64,000 nt of DNA, taken from assembly GCF_900107145.1 (NCBI RefSeq), contig NZ_FNOW01000006.1, positions 32,587-96,586 of the forward strand, read 5' to 3'. Both the position numbers and the translations under genes were made by a program. How positions within the stretch are numbered: the stretch's first letter is position 1; every line of letters begins with the position of its first letter. This DNA is from Allochromatium warmingii. GTDB taxonomy: Bacteria; Pseudomonadota; Gammaproteobacteria; Chromatiales; Chromatiaceae. Below the pieces are notes generated by a model. That model saw nothing but the letters and a program-made list of their open reading frames with translations, was not told where the DNA came from and ran no database searches. This document shows, one piece after another, positions 9,098 through 19,339 of the stretch.

Positions 9098-10801
9098 ATG
9101 AAATTATCACTTTCTGTGGTTATGCTGTCTTGGCTGACCATTATGGTGCCAACATCGGCACAGGCGAATGCGTTGCTGGCCGCAACGCTGGAGGCGTTCC
9201 GCGATGCCAGATCGGTGGCGCTCGATGGCGTGCCCTTGCTCGCTGCGCCAGTATTGGCGGATTTTTATGTGCAGCGCGGGTATGCGCTGGCGTGGTCTGA
9301 CTCGGCCCCCATTGAAGCACTGCTGGAATTGGTCGAGCGCAGTGAAGAAGAGGGCTTTCGTCCCGAAGATTTCCATGTTGCCCGTCTGCGTGACCTCAGC
9401 CGCCCCGGGGCGCTTGCCGCGTTGCAGGGGGTGGCGCGATTGACAGCAGATGTCCAGCTCAGTGATGCGCTGTTGCGTTATGTGCATCATACCCGCTACG
9501 GCAAGCTCGATCCGGTGGCCATTGACCATGTATGGAATGATCGCCCGCCGCTGCCCGAAGAGCGATTACTTGCCGATATGCGCGGGGCGCTGGATGCGAC
9601 AGATTTGGCCGATTTTCTCAACGGTCGGTTTCAAAAACCGTTTTGGTATCAAGAGTTGCAACAGGTTCTGAGCCAGTACACTGCTGCGCGTCAGGTGCAG
9701 CAACTCGCGCCGCTGACTAAGGGCGCGACGCTCAAGCTTGGCAGTCAGGGCGAACGGGTGGCGCGGTTGCGAGAACGACTGCATTTGCTCGGCTATGGCG
9801 AACTGCTGCCGCTGGAATTAGCTGGCACCTTTGATGCTTCATTAGATGAAGCGGTGCGGGCCTTTCAGCGCAGTCGCGGGCTAAAAGGTGATGGCGTGGT
9901 CGGGCCGCAGACGGTCGCGGCCGTCAATCATCCGGTTGATGAACAAGCGATTGCACGCATCCGGCTGAATTTGGAGCGGATGCGCTGGCTGTATGACGAT
10001 CTGCCGCCGGATTATGTGTTCGTCGATGTCGCTAACTATATGGCGCATCTGGTGCGCGGGCGTGAAATTGCCTGGAGCACGCGGGTGATCGTCGGCAAAC
10101 AGGAAGCGCAAACGCCGATGTTCCGCGACCGGCTCGATCATCTGGTACTCAATCCAACTTGGACAGTGCCGGTGTCGATTCAGAAAAAACTGACCAATGT
10201 TTCAGCAAAATACACCCTGATCGACCGGCGCACCGGGCGGCGCGTCAGCGGTGGCAATGCCGCTGATTACAAGCGATATCGCGTGGTGCAATCGCCTGGG
10301 CCGGACAATGCCCTCGGGCGCGTCAAGTTCATGTTCCCGAATCGTCATGCTGTTTATATGCACGATACGCCCAGCAAGGCGCTGTTCGGACAAGCAGCGC
10401 GGGCGCTCAGTCATGGCTGTGTGCGTGTGCAAAATCCGATGAAACTGGCCGAATTGCTGCTGGAAGAATCAAGCTGGGATCGAGCACGGATTGACAGTGT
10501 TTTAGAGGGTACTCAAACACGCCATGTCAATTTATCTGAGCCGCTGCCGGTGCTGTTGTACTACTTAACGGCGCGGGCGGATGCTGAGGGTCGGGTGCGG
10601 ATGCGTCCAGATATTTATGGCCGTGATGCGGCGGTCGCAGCGGCACTCGACGCGCCGGTGCAGCGCACACGCATTGAGCCATACGCCCTGATCTCGCTGA
10701 CCCAAACGCCGACGACTACCGACGATGGCGCGGCTCCGGCGACCGATCCAAAGTTAGATTCCAGTGTACGTTTGACGCGCTCAGATGTGTCCGAACGCTA
10801 G
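9098..10801 (+). CDS. Murein L,D-transpeptidase, YcbB/LdtD type
   Basis: A 567-aa exported enzyme that forms 3-3 (mDAP-mDAP) crosslinks in peptidoglycan. The N-terminus is a Sec signal peptide ending near TSAQA-NALL. A YcbB-type scaffold region follows, then a peptidoglycan-binding domain (LGSQGERVARLRERLHLLGY ... AFQRSRGLKGDGVVGPQTV). The YkuD catalytic domain holds HDTPSKALFG and SHGCVRVQNP, placing the catalytic Cys at residue 441. The C-terminal 60 residues are not recognisable. The size and order match LdtD/YcbB rather than the short Ldt enzymes. It stands alone, on the same strand as the rlpA-like gene downstream. Confidence 0.92.
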   Translation: MKLSLSVVMLSWLTIMVPTSAQANALLAATLEAFRDARSVALDGVPLLAAPVLADFYVQRGYALAWSDSAPIEALLELVERSEEEGFRPEDFHVARLRDLSRPGALAALQGVARLTADVQLSDALLRYVHHTRYGKLDPVAIDHVWNDRPPLPEERLLADMRGALDATDLADFLNGRFQKPFWYQELQQVLSQYTAARQVQQLAPLTKGATLKLGSQGERVARLRERLHLLGYGELLPLELAGTFDASLDEAVRAFQRSRGLKGDGVVGPQTVAAVNHPVDEQAIARIRLNLERMRWLYDDLPPDYVFVDVANYMAHLVRGREIAWSTRVIVGKQEAQTPMFRDRLDHLVLNPTWTVPVSIQKKLTNVSAKYTLIDRRTGRRVSGGNAADYKRYRVVQSPGPDNALGRVKFMFPNRHAVYMHDTPSKALFGQAARALSHGCVRVQNPMKLAELLLEESSWDRARIDSVLEGTQTRHVNLSEPLPVLLYYLTARADAEGRVRMRPDIYGRDAAVAAALDAPVQRTRIEPYALISLTQTPTTTDDGAAPATDPKLDSSVRLTRSDVSER

Positions 10802-11000
10802 TTACGCACCGTGTTTTTGCGGGTGAGTGCGGCCCTAGAAACAGCGTTTTGTGTTAGCTACTATTGAGGCTGCTGCGCTAATCTATTGTCAAAGTTGGGA
10901 AAATTACAACTTGCCTCGGCGTGCGCTTGGCGGTTAGCATCAAAACGCTAACAACTATCCGAAGGGTTCTGACATAGCGCCCAAACACCAAACGACACGC

Positions 11001-11015
11001 GGAGGAAGCGTTTTG
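11001..11015 (+). promoter_or_regulatory. Strong ribosome-binding site before a TTG start
   Basis: GGAGGAAG at 11001-11008 lies four bases upstream of TTG at 11013-11015. No ATG or GTG in frame lies nearby, and the signal peptide starts here, so TTG is the likely initiator of the rlpA-like gene. Confidence 0.7.
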
Positions 11016-11468
11016 GTCAATCGACGCAATTGGCTCTCACCCTTGGCACTCGCTTTTTCGCTCTTGCCAATGACTTCAGCCCAGGCGCTCGTCGCCGATG
11101 GCCTCGCCTCATACTACGGAGATCGGTTTAACGGTCGTCGCACCGCCAGCGGTGAGCGATTCAATCAACACGAACTGACAGCGGCGCATCGCACGCTAGA
11201 GTTCGGGACTCGGGTACTGGTGACGAACAAGGCCAATGGTCGTTCGGTTGCCGTCACTATCAATGATCGCGGCCCCTATACCCGTGGCCGTTCCATCGAC
11301 CTGTCTAAAGGCGCGGCCCGCGAGCTGGGGATGCTCGGTCGCGGGGTGGCTCCAGTCAAACTGCGGGTGCTGAAAGACAGTCGCGCCCCAGAAGCTGACG
11401 CACTGCCGCAGCCTGCTAATCCGGTCGCCGTCGCGCAGGCCGAACAGCTGATGATGGATTTGTTTTAG
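11013..11468 (+). CDS. RlpA-like double-psi beta-barrel protein
   Basis: A 151-aa exported protein with a TTG start (see the ribosome-binding site). The signal peptide ends near TSAQA-LVADG. The rest is a double-psi beta-barrel of the RlpA family: GLASYYGDRFNGRRTASGE, ALTAAHRT-like LTAAHRTLEFGT, and VTINDRGPYTRGRSIDLS with the catalytic Asp of RlpA lytic transglycosylases. Unlike classical RlpA it has no lipobox and no C-terminal SPOR domain, so it should be soluble in the periplasm rather than tethered at the septum. It could act as a lytic transglycosylase on denuded glycan; activity is inferred from family only. Confidence 0.88.
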   Translation: MVNRRNWLSPLALAFSLLPMTSAQALVADGLASYYGDRFNGRRTASGERFNQHELTAAHRTLEFGTRVLVTNKANGRSVAVTINDRGPYTRGRSIDLSKGAARELGMLGRGVAPVKLRVLKDSRAPEADALPQPANPVAVAQAEQLMMDLF

Positions 11469-11487
11469 CTACCAGCTTCCAGCCTGC
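11466..11487. repeat. AGCT-family repeat, copy 3, supplying a stop codon
   Basis: tAGCTaCC-AGCTTCC-AGCctg begins at the TAG stop of the rlpA-like gene. Confidence 0.55.
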
Positions 11488-11501
11488 GAAGTAACGCAAT
11501 C

Positions 11502-11538
11502 GGCTCCTTGTGTCCCAGTGGCACAAGGGGCTTTTTTT
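11502..11538 (+). terminator. Rho-independent terminator after the rlpA-like gene
   Basis: Arms GCTCCTTGTG (11502-11511) and CACAAGGGGC (11522-11531) pair with one G-T wobble around a 10-nt loop and are followed directly by seven T residues. Confidence 0.85.
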
Positions 11539-11565
11539 ATTGTTGCAAGATGAGTTTTGTGACGG

Positions 11566-12516
11566 ATGCAGGATTACGATGTGTTTAATGGCGATGCGGA
11601 TGGCGTGTGTGCGCTGCATCAATTACGACTGATCGAGCCGCGTGCGGCGGAGCTGGTAACTGGCCCCAAACGCGAGATTGATCTATTGCGGCGGGTGCCG
11701 TCTGACGGTGTCGCGGCCGTAACGGTGCTGGATGTGTCGCTGGAAAAAAACGTGGCGGCGCTGGAGCGGTTGTTAGCGGCGGATGTGTCGGTGCGCTATT
11801 TCGATCATCATGTTCCGGGCACGATTCCGCAGCATCCTAAGCTACAGGCGCAGATTGATACCCGCCCCGATGTCTGTACCAGTTTGTTGGTGGATGCCTA
11901 TCTCAACGGGCAAGTACGGGCGTGGGCGGTGGTTGGGGCATTTGGTGACAATCTGGAACAGGCGGCGCACCAAGCGGCAGCCGCGTTGCAGTTGGATGCG
12001 GCGGCGTTGCAAGCGTTGCGCGAGTTGGGGATCTGTTTGAATTACAACGGTTATGGCGCGACGGTAGCAGATTTGCATATTGCGCCGGATACGTTGTATC
12101 GGCGCTTGCAGCCCTATGCCAATCCGCTGGATTTCATCGCCGAGGACAGTGCCTTTGCGCAGTTACGCGAGGGCTATGCCGATGATCTGGCGCGTACACA
12201 GGCACTGCGACCTGAGTGGGCGGATGCGCAACACCGGCTGTTTATGTTACCGGCAGAACCCTGGGCGCGACGGGCAAGCGGTGTTTGGGCGAATGCGTTG
12301 GCGCAAGCTGAACCGGATCTGGCACACGCGATCTTGACGCAGTTGAGCACGGGCGGCTATTTGGTCAGCGTGCGGGCACCGCTGCATCGACCGGTGGGCG
12401 CGGATGCGTTGTGTCGTCAGTTTGCCACTGGCGGCGGACGCTCGGGCGCAGCGGGGATCAATCATCTGCCCGAAAGTGACTATGCGCGATTTGTGCAGGC
12501 GTTTCAGGGGTTTTAG
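11566..12516 (+). CDS. DHH-family phosphoesterase
   Basis: A 316-aa protein of the DHH/DHHA1 superfamily (relatives include RecJ, NrnA and exopolyphosphatase-type enzymes). Visible motifs: DVFNGDADGVCAL (DxDG-type metal site) at the N-terminus, VLDVS, the name-giving FDHH near residue 84, and a C-terminal GGGRSGAAGINHLP typical of the DHHA1 substrate-binding part. It probably hydrolyses a small phosphodiester or short oligonucleotide in the cytoplasm; the substrate cannot be told. The stop is followed by a long gene-poor stretch leading into the AT-rich restriction-modification island. Confidence 0.85.
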   Translation: MQDYDVFNGDADGVCALHQLRLIEPRAAELVTGPKREIDLLRRVPSDGVAAVTVLDVSLEKNVAALERLLAADVSVRYFDHHVPGTIPQHPKLQAQIDTRPDVCTSLLVDAYLNGQVRAWAVVGAFGDNLEQAAHQAAAALQLDAAALQALRELGICLNYNGYGATVADLHIAPDTLYRRLQPYANPLDFIAEDSAFAQLREGYADDLARTQALRPEWADAQHRLFMLPAEPWARRASGVWANALAQAEPDLAHAILTQLSTGGYLVSVRAPLHRPVGADALCRQFATGGGRSGAAGINHLPESDYARFVQAFQGF

Positions 12517-12576
12517 CTTTCTAAAGCATTCGAGCTGGTGACGAAGCGTTGGCTGCGTCATTAGCGCAGGCCAGAT

Positions 12577-12595
12577 GGTCACGAAGCTGGAGCTT
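12577..12595. repeat. GGTCACGAAGCT-family repeat, partial copy
   Basis: GGTCACGAAGCTggAGCTT is a half-copy of the palindrome at 18391-18416. A further degenerate piece (ggtgacgaagcg) lies at about 12537. They sit at the left boundary of the AT-rich island. Confidence 0.5.
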
Positions 12596-12664
12596 GGATA
12601 AAATGAACAGGCAAGCCAAACTACGTCGCTATTATGCGCAAAACACTGATAGATAGAGAAATGA

Positions 12665-13798
12665 ATGAAATTTGAAATTGAGAACATCACAGGAAGAAAG
12701 CCATTAGCTGATTATCCTTGGAGATCTGAAGTGGATCGCCTGCTAAATTGGCTTGTCAATAAAGACTCTCATATACAGGCATTTTGCTTTGATCTAATCA
12801 TGTCTGCTGCTTACATCGATGCATCATCGGGAATCGAAAAATCAATTGAGCAATGTAATAGCATAAATGAAAAATATAATTCTCACATAGGTTTTATTAA
12901 TCTTTGTTCGCCATGCTTTACAAATAAAGAAATATGGGCATATCAAAAAGCAGTTAAACCTCAATCAGGTACTTTAGGAAAGTTGAGCAGTGAGGTTATT
13001 CTAAGGTTTGTCGAAAAGCTTTATCCACAAATAACAGAAGTCATTGCAGTAGGTGGTTCTGAGACCGCTGATGCTGTCCTCACGCATAAAGACGGAATGG
13101 TCATATTAGCCGAAGTGAAGTCAGCCCCGCTTCTCACTTATCCGTTTCTATTTAAATTGCCAGAGAGCTGCTTAAAAGGTGAACACGAAAAAGTTGTTAT
13201 CACAAGCTCTCAATTGAGGGCTTGTGATTCCGCAATTTTTCTTCATGGTATAGGTTCTATTGATTTGGGTAAAGTCGGCGGTGACTTGTGGCCTTTCAAA
13301 CCACTTATCGACTTTTTTGTTGATGAGGTAAATATGCCTTTAATACATCATTGTATTAATGAATGGTTATCAGCTAAAGATGCTTATACAAAAAAAGACC
13401 GTCAGAATCGTATGTACTATCTTGCTAATGCCAGTGGAAGCCCTCCCAAAATTGCAAAAGACAGAGATGGCTGGCCCAAATCAGAATCAATAAGTGATGG
13501 AAAAACTAGTGCTGGAATGGATAGAACCGATGACATCAAAAAAGGCATTTATCAAACCCTTAAAATCGGTACCCACGTTAAGAGTGATGCAAGTGTCAAA
13601 ACAGCTATAATATCTAACCTTCCAGCATATCGTCACGGCAATGAATATGTGTCTCCATTTATTAATATGTTGTGGGGGCTAGAAGAGGATATTGCAGACT
13701 TGAACGGCCAAAAAGCAATTCTCTCTGAAAATCTCCGTAGGGCGTTCGATTTCATAATTACACTAGAAGAACCTATTTTGCGTGACATTAATTTATGA
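12665..13798 (+). CDS. Putative type II restriction endonuclease (PD-(D/E)XK-like)
   Basis: A 377-aa protein I do not recognise by family. In its middle, after a helix ending KLYPQITEVIAVGG, come ETADAVLTHKDGMVILAEVKSAP: D136 followed 14 residues later by E150-V-K152, the spacing of a PD-(D/E)XK nuclease core. The gene overlaps the downstream cytosine methyltransferase by 4 bp (ATGA), so the pair is most simply a type II restriction-modification system with this as the nuclease. Base composition is clearly more AT-rich than the neighbouring housekeeping genes, which suggests horizontal acquisition. The ATG at 12665 is chosen; a neighbouring ATG at 12661 hits a stop after four codons. A regulatory or other RM-associated protein is possible. 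Confidence 0.6.
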   Translation: MKFEIENITGRKPLADYPWRSEVDRLLNWLVNKDSHIQAFCFDLIMSAAYIDASSGIEKSIEQCNSINEKYNSHIGFINLCSPCFTNKEIWAYQKAVKPQSGTLGKLSSEVILRFVEKLYPQITEVIAVGGSETADAVLTHKDGMVILAEVKSAPLLTYPFLFKLPESCLKGEHEKVVITSSQLRACDSAIFLHGIGSIDLGKVGGDLWPFKPLIDFFVDEVNMPLIHHCINEWLSAKDAYTKKDRQNRMYYLANASGSPPKIAKDRDGWPKSESISDGKTSAGMDRTDDIKKGIYQTLKIGTHVKSDASVKTAIISNLPAYRHGNEYVSPFINMLWGLEEDIADLNGQKAILSENLRRAFDFIITLEEPILRDINL

Positions 13799-14862
13799 AT
13801 CTACCAAATCATGAAACTAGAGAGTACACGGATATAGTCCTTGAAAGAATGAAGTACCTTCCTCCTGGAGGAAAAATGGGGGATTTACCTGAACACCTTC
13901 AACATGAAAGCTTTGTGCGAACAGGTGCTAAAAAAACAGGTGGTCCAAACATGCGCTTGTTACGCCTAGAAATGGATAAGCCATCACTTACAGTAACAGC
14001 TTATATATTCAATAAATTTGTTCATCCAAAGGAGGATAGATATATAACCCCAAGGGAAGCGGCTGTTTTACAGGATTTTCCTGTTACTTATGAATTCAAA
14101 GGAACTCTTGGCCAAGTCCAAAAACAAATAGGCAACGCCGTGCCCGTAGGGCTTGCAAGAGCGATAGCAAAAGAAGTTGCTAAATATTTCGAGCGTTTAA
14201 ACAAGGGTGGCAAAAAAATTATTGCATCCTACTTTACAGGAGCAGGGGGCTTAGATTTAGGTTTTGAGCAAGCATCAGACGATCTGATTCAATTTGAAAC
14301 GCTTTTCTCAACAGATATAGAAAAATGGGCTGAAGCTACAATAATGTGCAATCGGCCAGAGTGGAATTTCCATAGAGAAGATATTACAAGGCTTGATCCG
14401 GTAAAAGTAAAACAGGTGATAGGGGAAAATCCAGATGTAATCATTGGGGGGCCGCCATGCCAGCCTTTTAGTGTTGCTGGAAAACAAAAAGCAACCAAAG
14501 ATCCTCTTGGTGTTCTTTATAGAGACTATATTAGGCATGTCGATTTTTTACAGCCAGAAATTGTTGTCATGGAGAATGTATACGGATTAGCCCAAGTAAA
14601 AAGCGCAAATATGATTGAGGAAATTTACAAATCATTCCAAGATATTGGTTATGAAGTTACGCATAGAGAATTGATGGCTGCGGATTATGGCGTTCCTCAA
14701 AAGAGGCGTAGGTTATTTTTTGTTGCTGCAAAAAATTTACACTATTTTCAGTATCCACAACCGACTCACTGCGAAACAGAAAACCTTTTAGGTTTGCCGC
14801 TTTACAGGGGGGCTGGAGAAGCTCTTCTGGAATTACCGAGAGCAACAGCCCGGAAAAAGTAG
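13795..14862 (+). CDS. DNA cytosine-C5 methyltransferase, circularly permuted
   Basis: A 355-aa C5-methyltransferase whose conserved motifs appear in rotated order. The N-terminal 130 residues hold what is normally C-terminal: a target-recognition-like stretch with PPGGKMGDLP and MDKPSLTVTAY, motif IX (ITPREAAVLQDFP) and motif X (QIGNAVP, residues 111-117). Then comes motif I, the AdoMet loop FTGAGGLDLGFE (about 147-158), motif IV GGPPCQPFS with catalytic C222, motif VI MENVYGL and motif VIII QKRRRLFFVA, after which the protein soon ends. The total length fits a complete enzyme. It should methylate cytosine in a specific duplex site to protect against the upstream nuclease. AT-rich like its partner. 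A fusion left by deletion between two tandem methyltransferase genes would look similar. Confidence 0.88.
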   Translation: MNLPNHETREYTDIVLERMKYLPPGGKMGDLPEHLQHESFVRTGAKKTGGPNMRLLRLEMDKPSLTVTAYIFNKFVHPKEDRYITPREAAVLQDFPVTYEFKGTLGQVQKQIGNAVPVGLARAIAKEVAKYFERLNKGGKKIIASYFTGAGGLDLGFEQASDDLIQFETLFSTDIEKWAEATIMCNRPEWNFHREDITRLDPVKVKQVIGENPDVIIGGPPCQPFSVAGKQKATKDPLGVLYRDYIRHVDFLQPEIVVMENVYGLAQVKSANMIEEIYKSFQDIGYEVTHRELMAADYGVPQKRRRLFFVAAKNLHYFQYPQPTHCETENLLGLPLYRGAGEALLELPRATARKK

Positions 14863-14939
14863 CGCATAATAAGTTATTGCTGCACACGGACAAATTACTC
14901 GCTGCGCTCTTAATTTACCGGTGAGCAAGTAGCAAGCAA

Positions 14940-15315
14940 TTAGGACTCTGGGGTTCCCTTGACACTTTGACTGTCGATAATCGCCCCTGTCGGCTCTGGT
15001 TTTCGGTCTTTTTTTTCGCGTAAGTGCTTGCGTAAAGCGGTATTTAGCTTTTCAAGCAACTTGTTATCTGTCCACTTATTGTAGTAATAGTTAACCAGTT
15101 TGTAAGATGGAAAATCATTTGGGAGATAACGCCACGGACAACCTGTTTTGTTTAAATAAAAGATAGCATTCAAGATTTCGCGTAGATCACTTGATCTTGG
15201 GCGGCCTGTTGTATAAGGCTCAAGTTCTTCGAAGATTTTTTCAACAATCTCCCATTCTTCATCGGAGATATCGCTTGGATATTTTGGCGAAGAGTTTTTT
15301 CTGAAGTCATATTCA
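14940..15315 (-). pseudogene. Truncated IS5-family transposase
   Basis: Reading leftward, one frame gives PSDISDEEWEIVEKIF, then TGRPRSSDLREILNAIFYLN, TGCPWRYLPNDFPSYK and finally IIDSQSVKGTPES before a stop. This is the N-terminal DUF4096 region plus the first DDE aspartate block of IS5/IS1031-type transposases, which normally run to 250-280 residues. About 120 residues remain and the rest of the DDE domain is missing. The upstream part lacks an ATG, GTG or TTG in frame until 15173, so the start has decayed too or depended on frameshifting. Not functional. Confidence 0.8.
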
Positions 15316-15415
15316 CGATATGAGTGATGTTAATTAACTCGCAAAATTTGCCATATTCTCGAAAAAATATACTTAAATATACTTTAAAATCAATAGTTTA
15401 GTTTTTAGACAGCCT

Positions 15416-15418
<3 letters not shown>
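14940..15418 (-). mobile_element. IS5-family insertion sequence remnant
   Basis: AT-rich remnant holding the first part of a transposase (see the pseudogene) and one apparent terminus: reading leftward from the parE end, GAGGCTGTCTAAAAAC at about 15415-15400 looks like an IS5-type inverted repeat. No matching second terminus is visible near 14863-14940, so the other end has been lost. The terminus abuts the parE stop codon. Confidence 0.65.
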
Positions 15419-17320
<1,902 letters not shown>

Positions 17321-17464
17321 TCAGGTTTTCCTACAAACGGGTGAGGGTGAGCGGGGCGGAGCGCGGCGCGGGCGGCGTTGGTTTGACCGCTTCATCGACC
17401 TACGGTACCGTACTTGCACACTCGGATTCAAATTCCCGCGTCCACTTAATCCCAGCCGGATTCT

Positions 17465-18358
17465 ATGACCGATCACACCCTCGATGACTTTCGCACGCGC
17501 TGTGCCGCTCGTATTGACACGGCGCTCGATCAGATTTTACCGCCGCTGAATGTGCAGCCGTCGCGTTTACATGAAGCAATGCGCTACACCGTGCTCGCCG
17601 GTGGCAAGCGGATTCGCCCGCTGCTGGCCTATGCCACAGGTGAGGCACTCGGACTCGATCCGGCGCTGCTCGACCGCCCGGCGTGCGCGGTGGAAATGAT
17701 CCACGCCTATTCGTTGATTCACGACGATTTACCGGCGATGGATGATGACGATTTACGGCGCGGGCGTCCGACCTGTCATCGCGCCTTCGATGAAGCGACC
17801 GCGATTCTGGCCGGGGATGCGCTGCAAACGCTCGCGTTCCAAGTGCTTGCCGAAGCGCCCGGACTCAATGCCGAGGCGCGGGTGCGCATGGTATCGGCAC
17901 TGGCTCGCGCCAGCGGTTCACGCGGCATGGTCGGCGGGCAGGCGATGGATCTGGAAGCCGAAGGCACGCCGCTCGATCTGGTGCAGTTGGAGAATATTCA
18001 TATTCATAAAACTGGCGCGTTGATTCGCGTCTCGGTGCAACTGGGCGTACTGGCGCATGGGGCGCTCGCCGCCGAGCACGCCGAACGGCTCGACCATTAT
18101 GCAAAATGCTTGGGGCTGGCGTTCCAGATTCAGGATGATGTGCTCGATGTCGAGGGCGACACGGCGCAGATTGGCAAAACCGCCGGACGCGATCAGGCAC
18201 TCAACAAGGCGACCTATCCGGCGCTGGTTGGATTGGCTGAGGCCAAAGCAATGGCCAATCAGTTGATTACCGAGGCGATTGATTCGGTGGCGATTTTCGG
18301 CGAACGTGCCCAACCACTCATCTGGATTGCGAACGCATTGTTGGGACGCAAAAGCTGA
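17465..18358 (+). CDS. ispA: Farnesyl diphosphate synthase IspA
   Basis: A 297-aa short-chain polyprenyl synthase condensing IPP with DMAPP and GPP to make FPP for undecaprenyl phosphate, quinones and haem O. Motifs: GGKRIRPLLAYATG (IPP binding), first aspartate-rich motif DDLPAMDDDDLRRGR, second FQIQDDVLDVEGD, and KATYPALVGL. The residues just before the first aspartate motif (YSLIH) fit a short C15 product. Typical partners xseB and dxs are absent; folE2 follows 144 bp downstream, separated by a palindromic repeat. Confidence 0.94.
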   Translation: MTDHTLDDFRTRCAARIDTALDQILPPLNVQPSRLHEAMRYTVLAGGKRIRPLLAYATGEALGLDPALLDRPACAVEMIHAYSLIHDDLPAMDDDDLRRGRPTCHRAFDEATAILAGDALQTLAFQVLAEAPGLNAEARVRMVSALARASGSRGMVGGQAMDLEAEGTPLDLVQLENIHIHKTGALIRVSVQLGVLAHGALAAEHAERLDHYAKCLGLAFQIQDDVLDVEGDTAQIGKTAGRDQALNKATYPALVGLAEAKAMANQLITEAIDSVAIFGERAQPLIWIANALLGRKS

Positions 18359-18390
18359 TCTGCCGTTGCGCGTTCAGGCACGCTCAGTCC

Positions 18391-18416
18391 GGTCACGAAG
18401 CTGAAGCTTCGTGACC
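18391..18416. repeat. GGTCACGAAGCT palindrome
   Basis: Perfect 12-bp inverted repeat: GGTCACGAAGCT, a 2-bp centre, and its complement. It sits between ispA and folE2 and could form a strong hairpin in RNA, possibly attenuating read-through; no T-tract follows, so it is not a canonical terminator. A half-copy lies at 12577. Confidence 0.75.
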
Positions 18417-18502
18417 AGTAAATGGCGCACATCAACAACTTGGCCAATGTGCCAACCGCCCCCACCTTCTAGCCAATCATTCTGACGACGACCGAAACTC
18501 TC

Positions 18503-19339
18503 ATGGAGCCATCGACCACATCCAGCGGTTCGCCCGCGATTGTCTGTGACATCGCCGACGTACAGGGCAGCGCCGACACGCGCCGCATCGCCATCGACCG
18601 CGTGGGCATCAAGGACATCCGCCATCCGGTGCGGGTGCTCGACCGCAGCGGCACCGAACAGCACACGGTGGCGACCTTTAATATGTATGTCTATCTCCCG
18701 CACGACTTCAAAGGCACACACATGTCGCGCTTTGTGGAGATTCTCAACCGCCACGAACGCGAAATCAGCGTCTCATCGTTCAAAACCATGCTCGCCGATA
18801 TGTCCGAGCGGCTCGAATCCGAAGCCGGACACATCGAGATGCGCTTTCCGTTTTTTATCAGCAAGCAAGCGCCAGTGTCCGGTGTCACCAGCCTGCTGGA
18901 TTATGACGTGACCTTTATCGGCGAGATCCGCGATGGTCAACCGCATCTGGAACTCAAGGTAATGGTGCCCGTCACCAGCCTGTGCCCGTGCTCGAAGGAA
19001 ATCTCGGCCTTTGGTGCGCACAACCAACGTTCACACGTCACGGTTCAAGTGCGCATGGAACGCTTCATGTGGCTCGAAGAGCTGATCGAACTGGTCGAGC
19101 ACGAGGCGTCCTCGGAGCTGTACGGCCTGCTCAAGCGCCCAGACGAAAAATTCGTCACCGAACGCGCTTATAGCAATCCCAAATTCGTCGAGGATCTGGT
19201 GCGCGATGTGGCCAAACGGCTCAATGAAGATGATCGGATTCTCGCCTACACCGTCGAGGCTGAGAATTTTGAGTCGATCCACAATCATTCCGCCTACGCG
19301 CTGATCGCCCGCGACAAGACCACCGAGGCCGCACTCTGA
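18503..19339 (+). CDS. folE2: GTP cyclohydrolase IB FolE2
   Basis: A 278-aa FolE2 (GCYH-IB), converting GTP to dihydroneopterin triphosphate, the first step of folate and of queuosine-type deazapurine synthesis. Family motifs: [11 protein letters not shown], the catalytic Cys in [12 protein letters not shown] with the adjacent NQRSHVTV, and [20 protein letters not shown]. FolE2 can use metals other than Zn and is often retained for Zn-poor conditions. The downstream hydrolase overlaps its stop by 4 bp. N-terminal start uncertain by a few residues. Confidence 0.94.
   Translation: MEPSTTSSGSPAIVCDIADVQGSADTRRIAIDRVGIKDIRHPVRVLDRSGTEQHTVATFNMYVYLPHDFKGTHMSRFVEILNRHEREISVSSFKTMLADMSERLESEAGHIEMRFPFFISKQAPVSGVTSLLDYDVTFIGEIRDGQPHLELKVMVPVTSLCPCSKEISAFGAHNQRSHVTVQVRMERFMWLEELIELVEHEASSELYGLLKRPDEKFVTERAYSNPKFVEDLVRDVAKRLNEDDRILAYTVEAENFESIHNHSAYALIARDKTTEAAL

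Noticed and set aside
10802..11012. Possible riboswitch before the rlpA-like gene
   Set aside because: Only a small GTTAGC/GCTAAC hairpin (about 10933-10953) is visible; no known aptamer consensus was recognised in this 211-bp gap.
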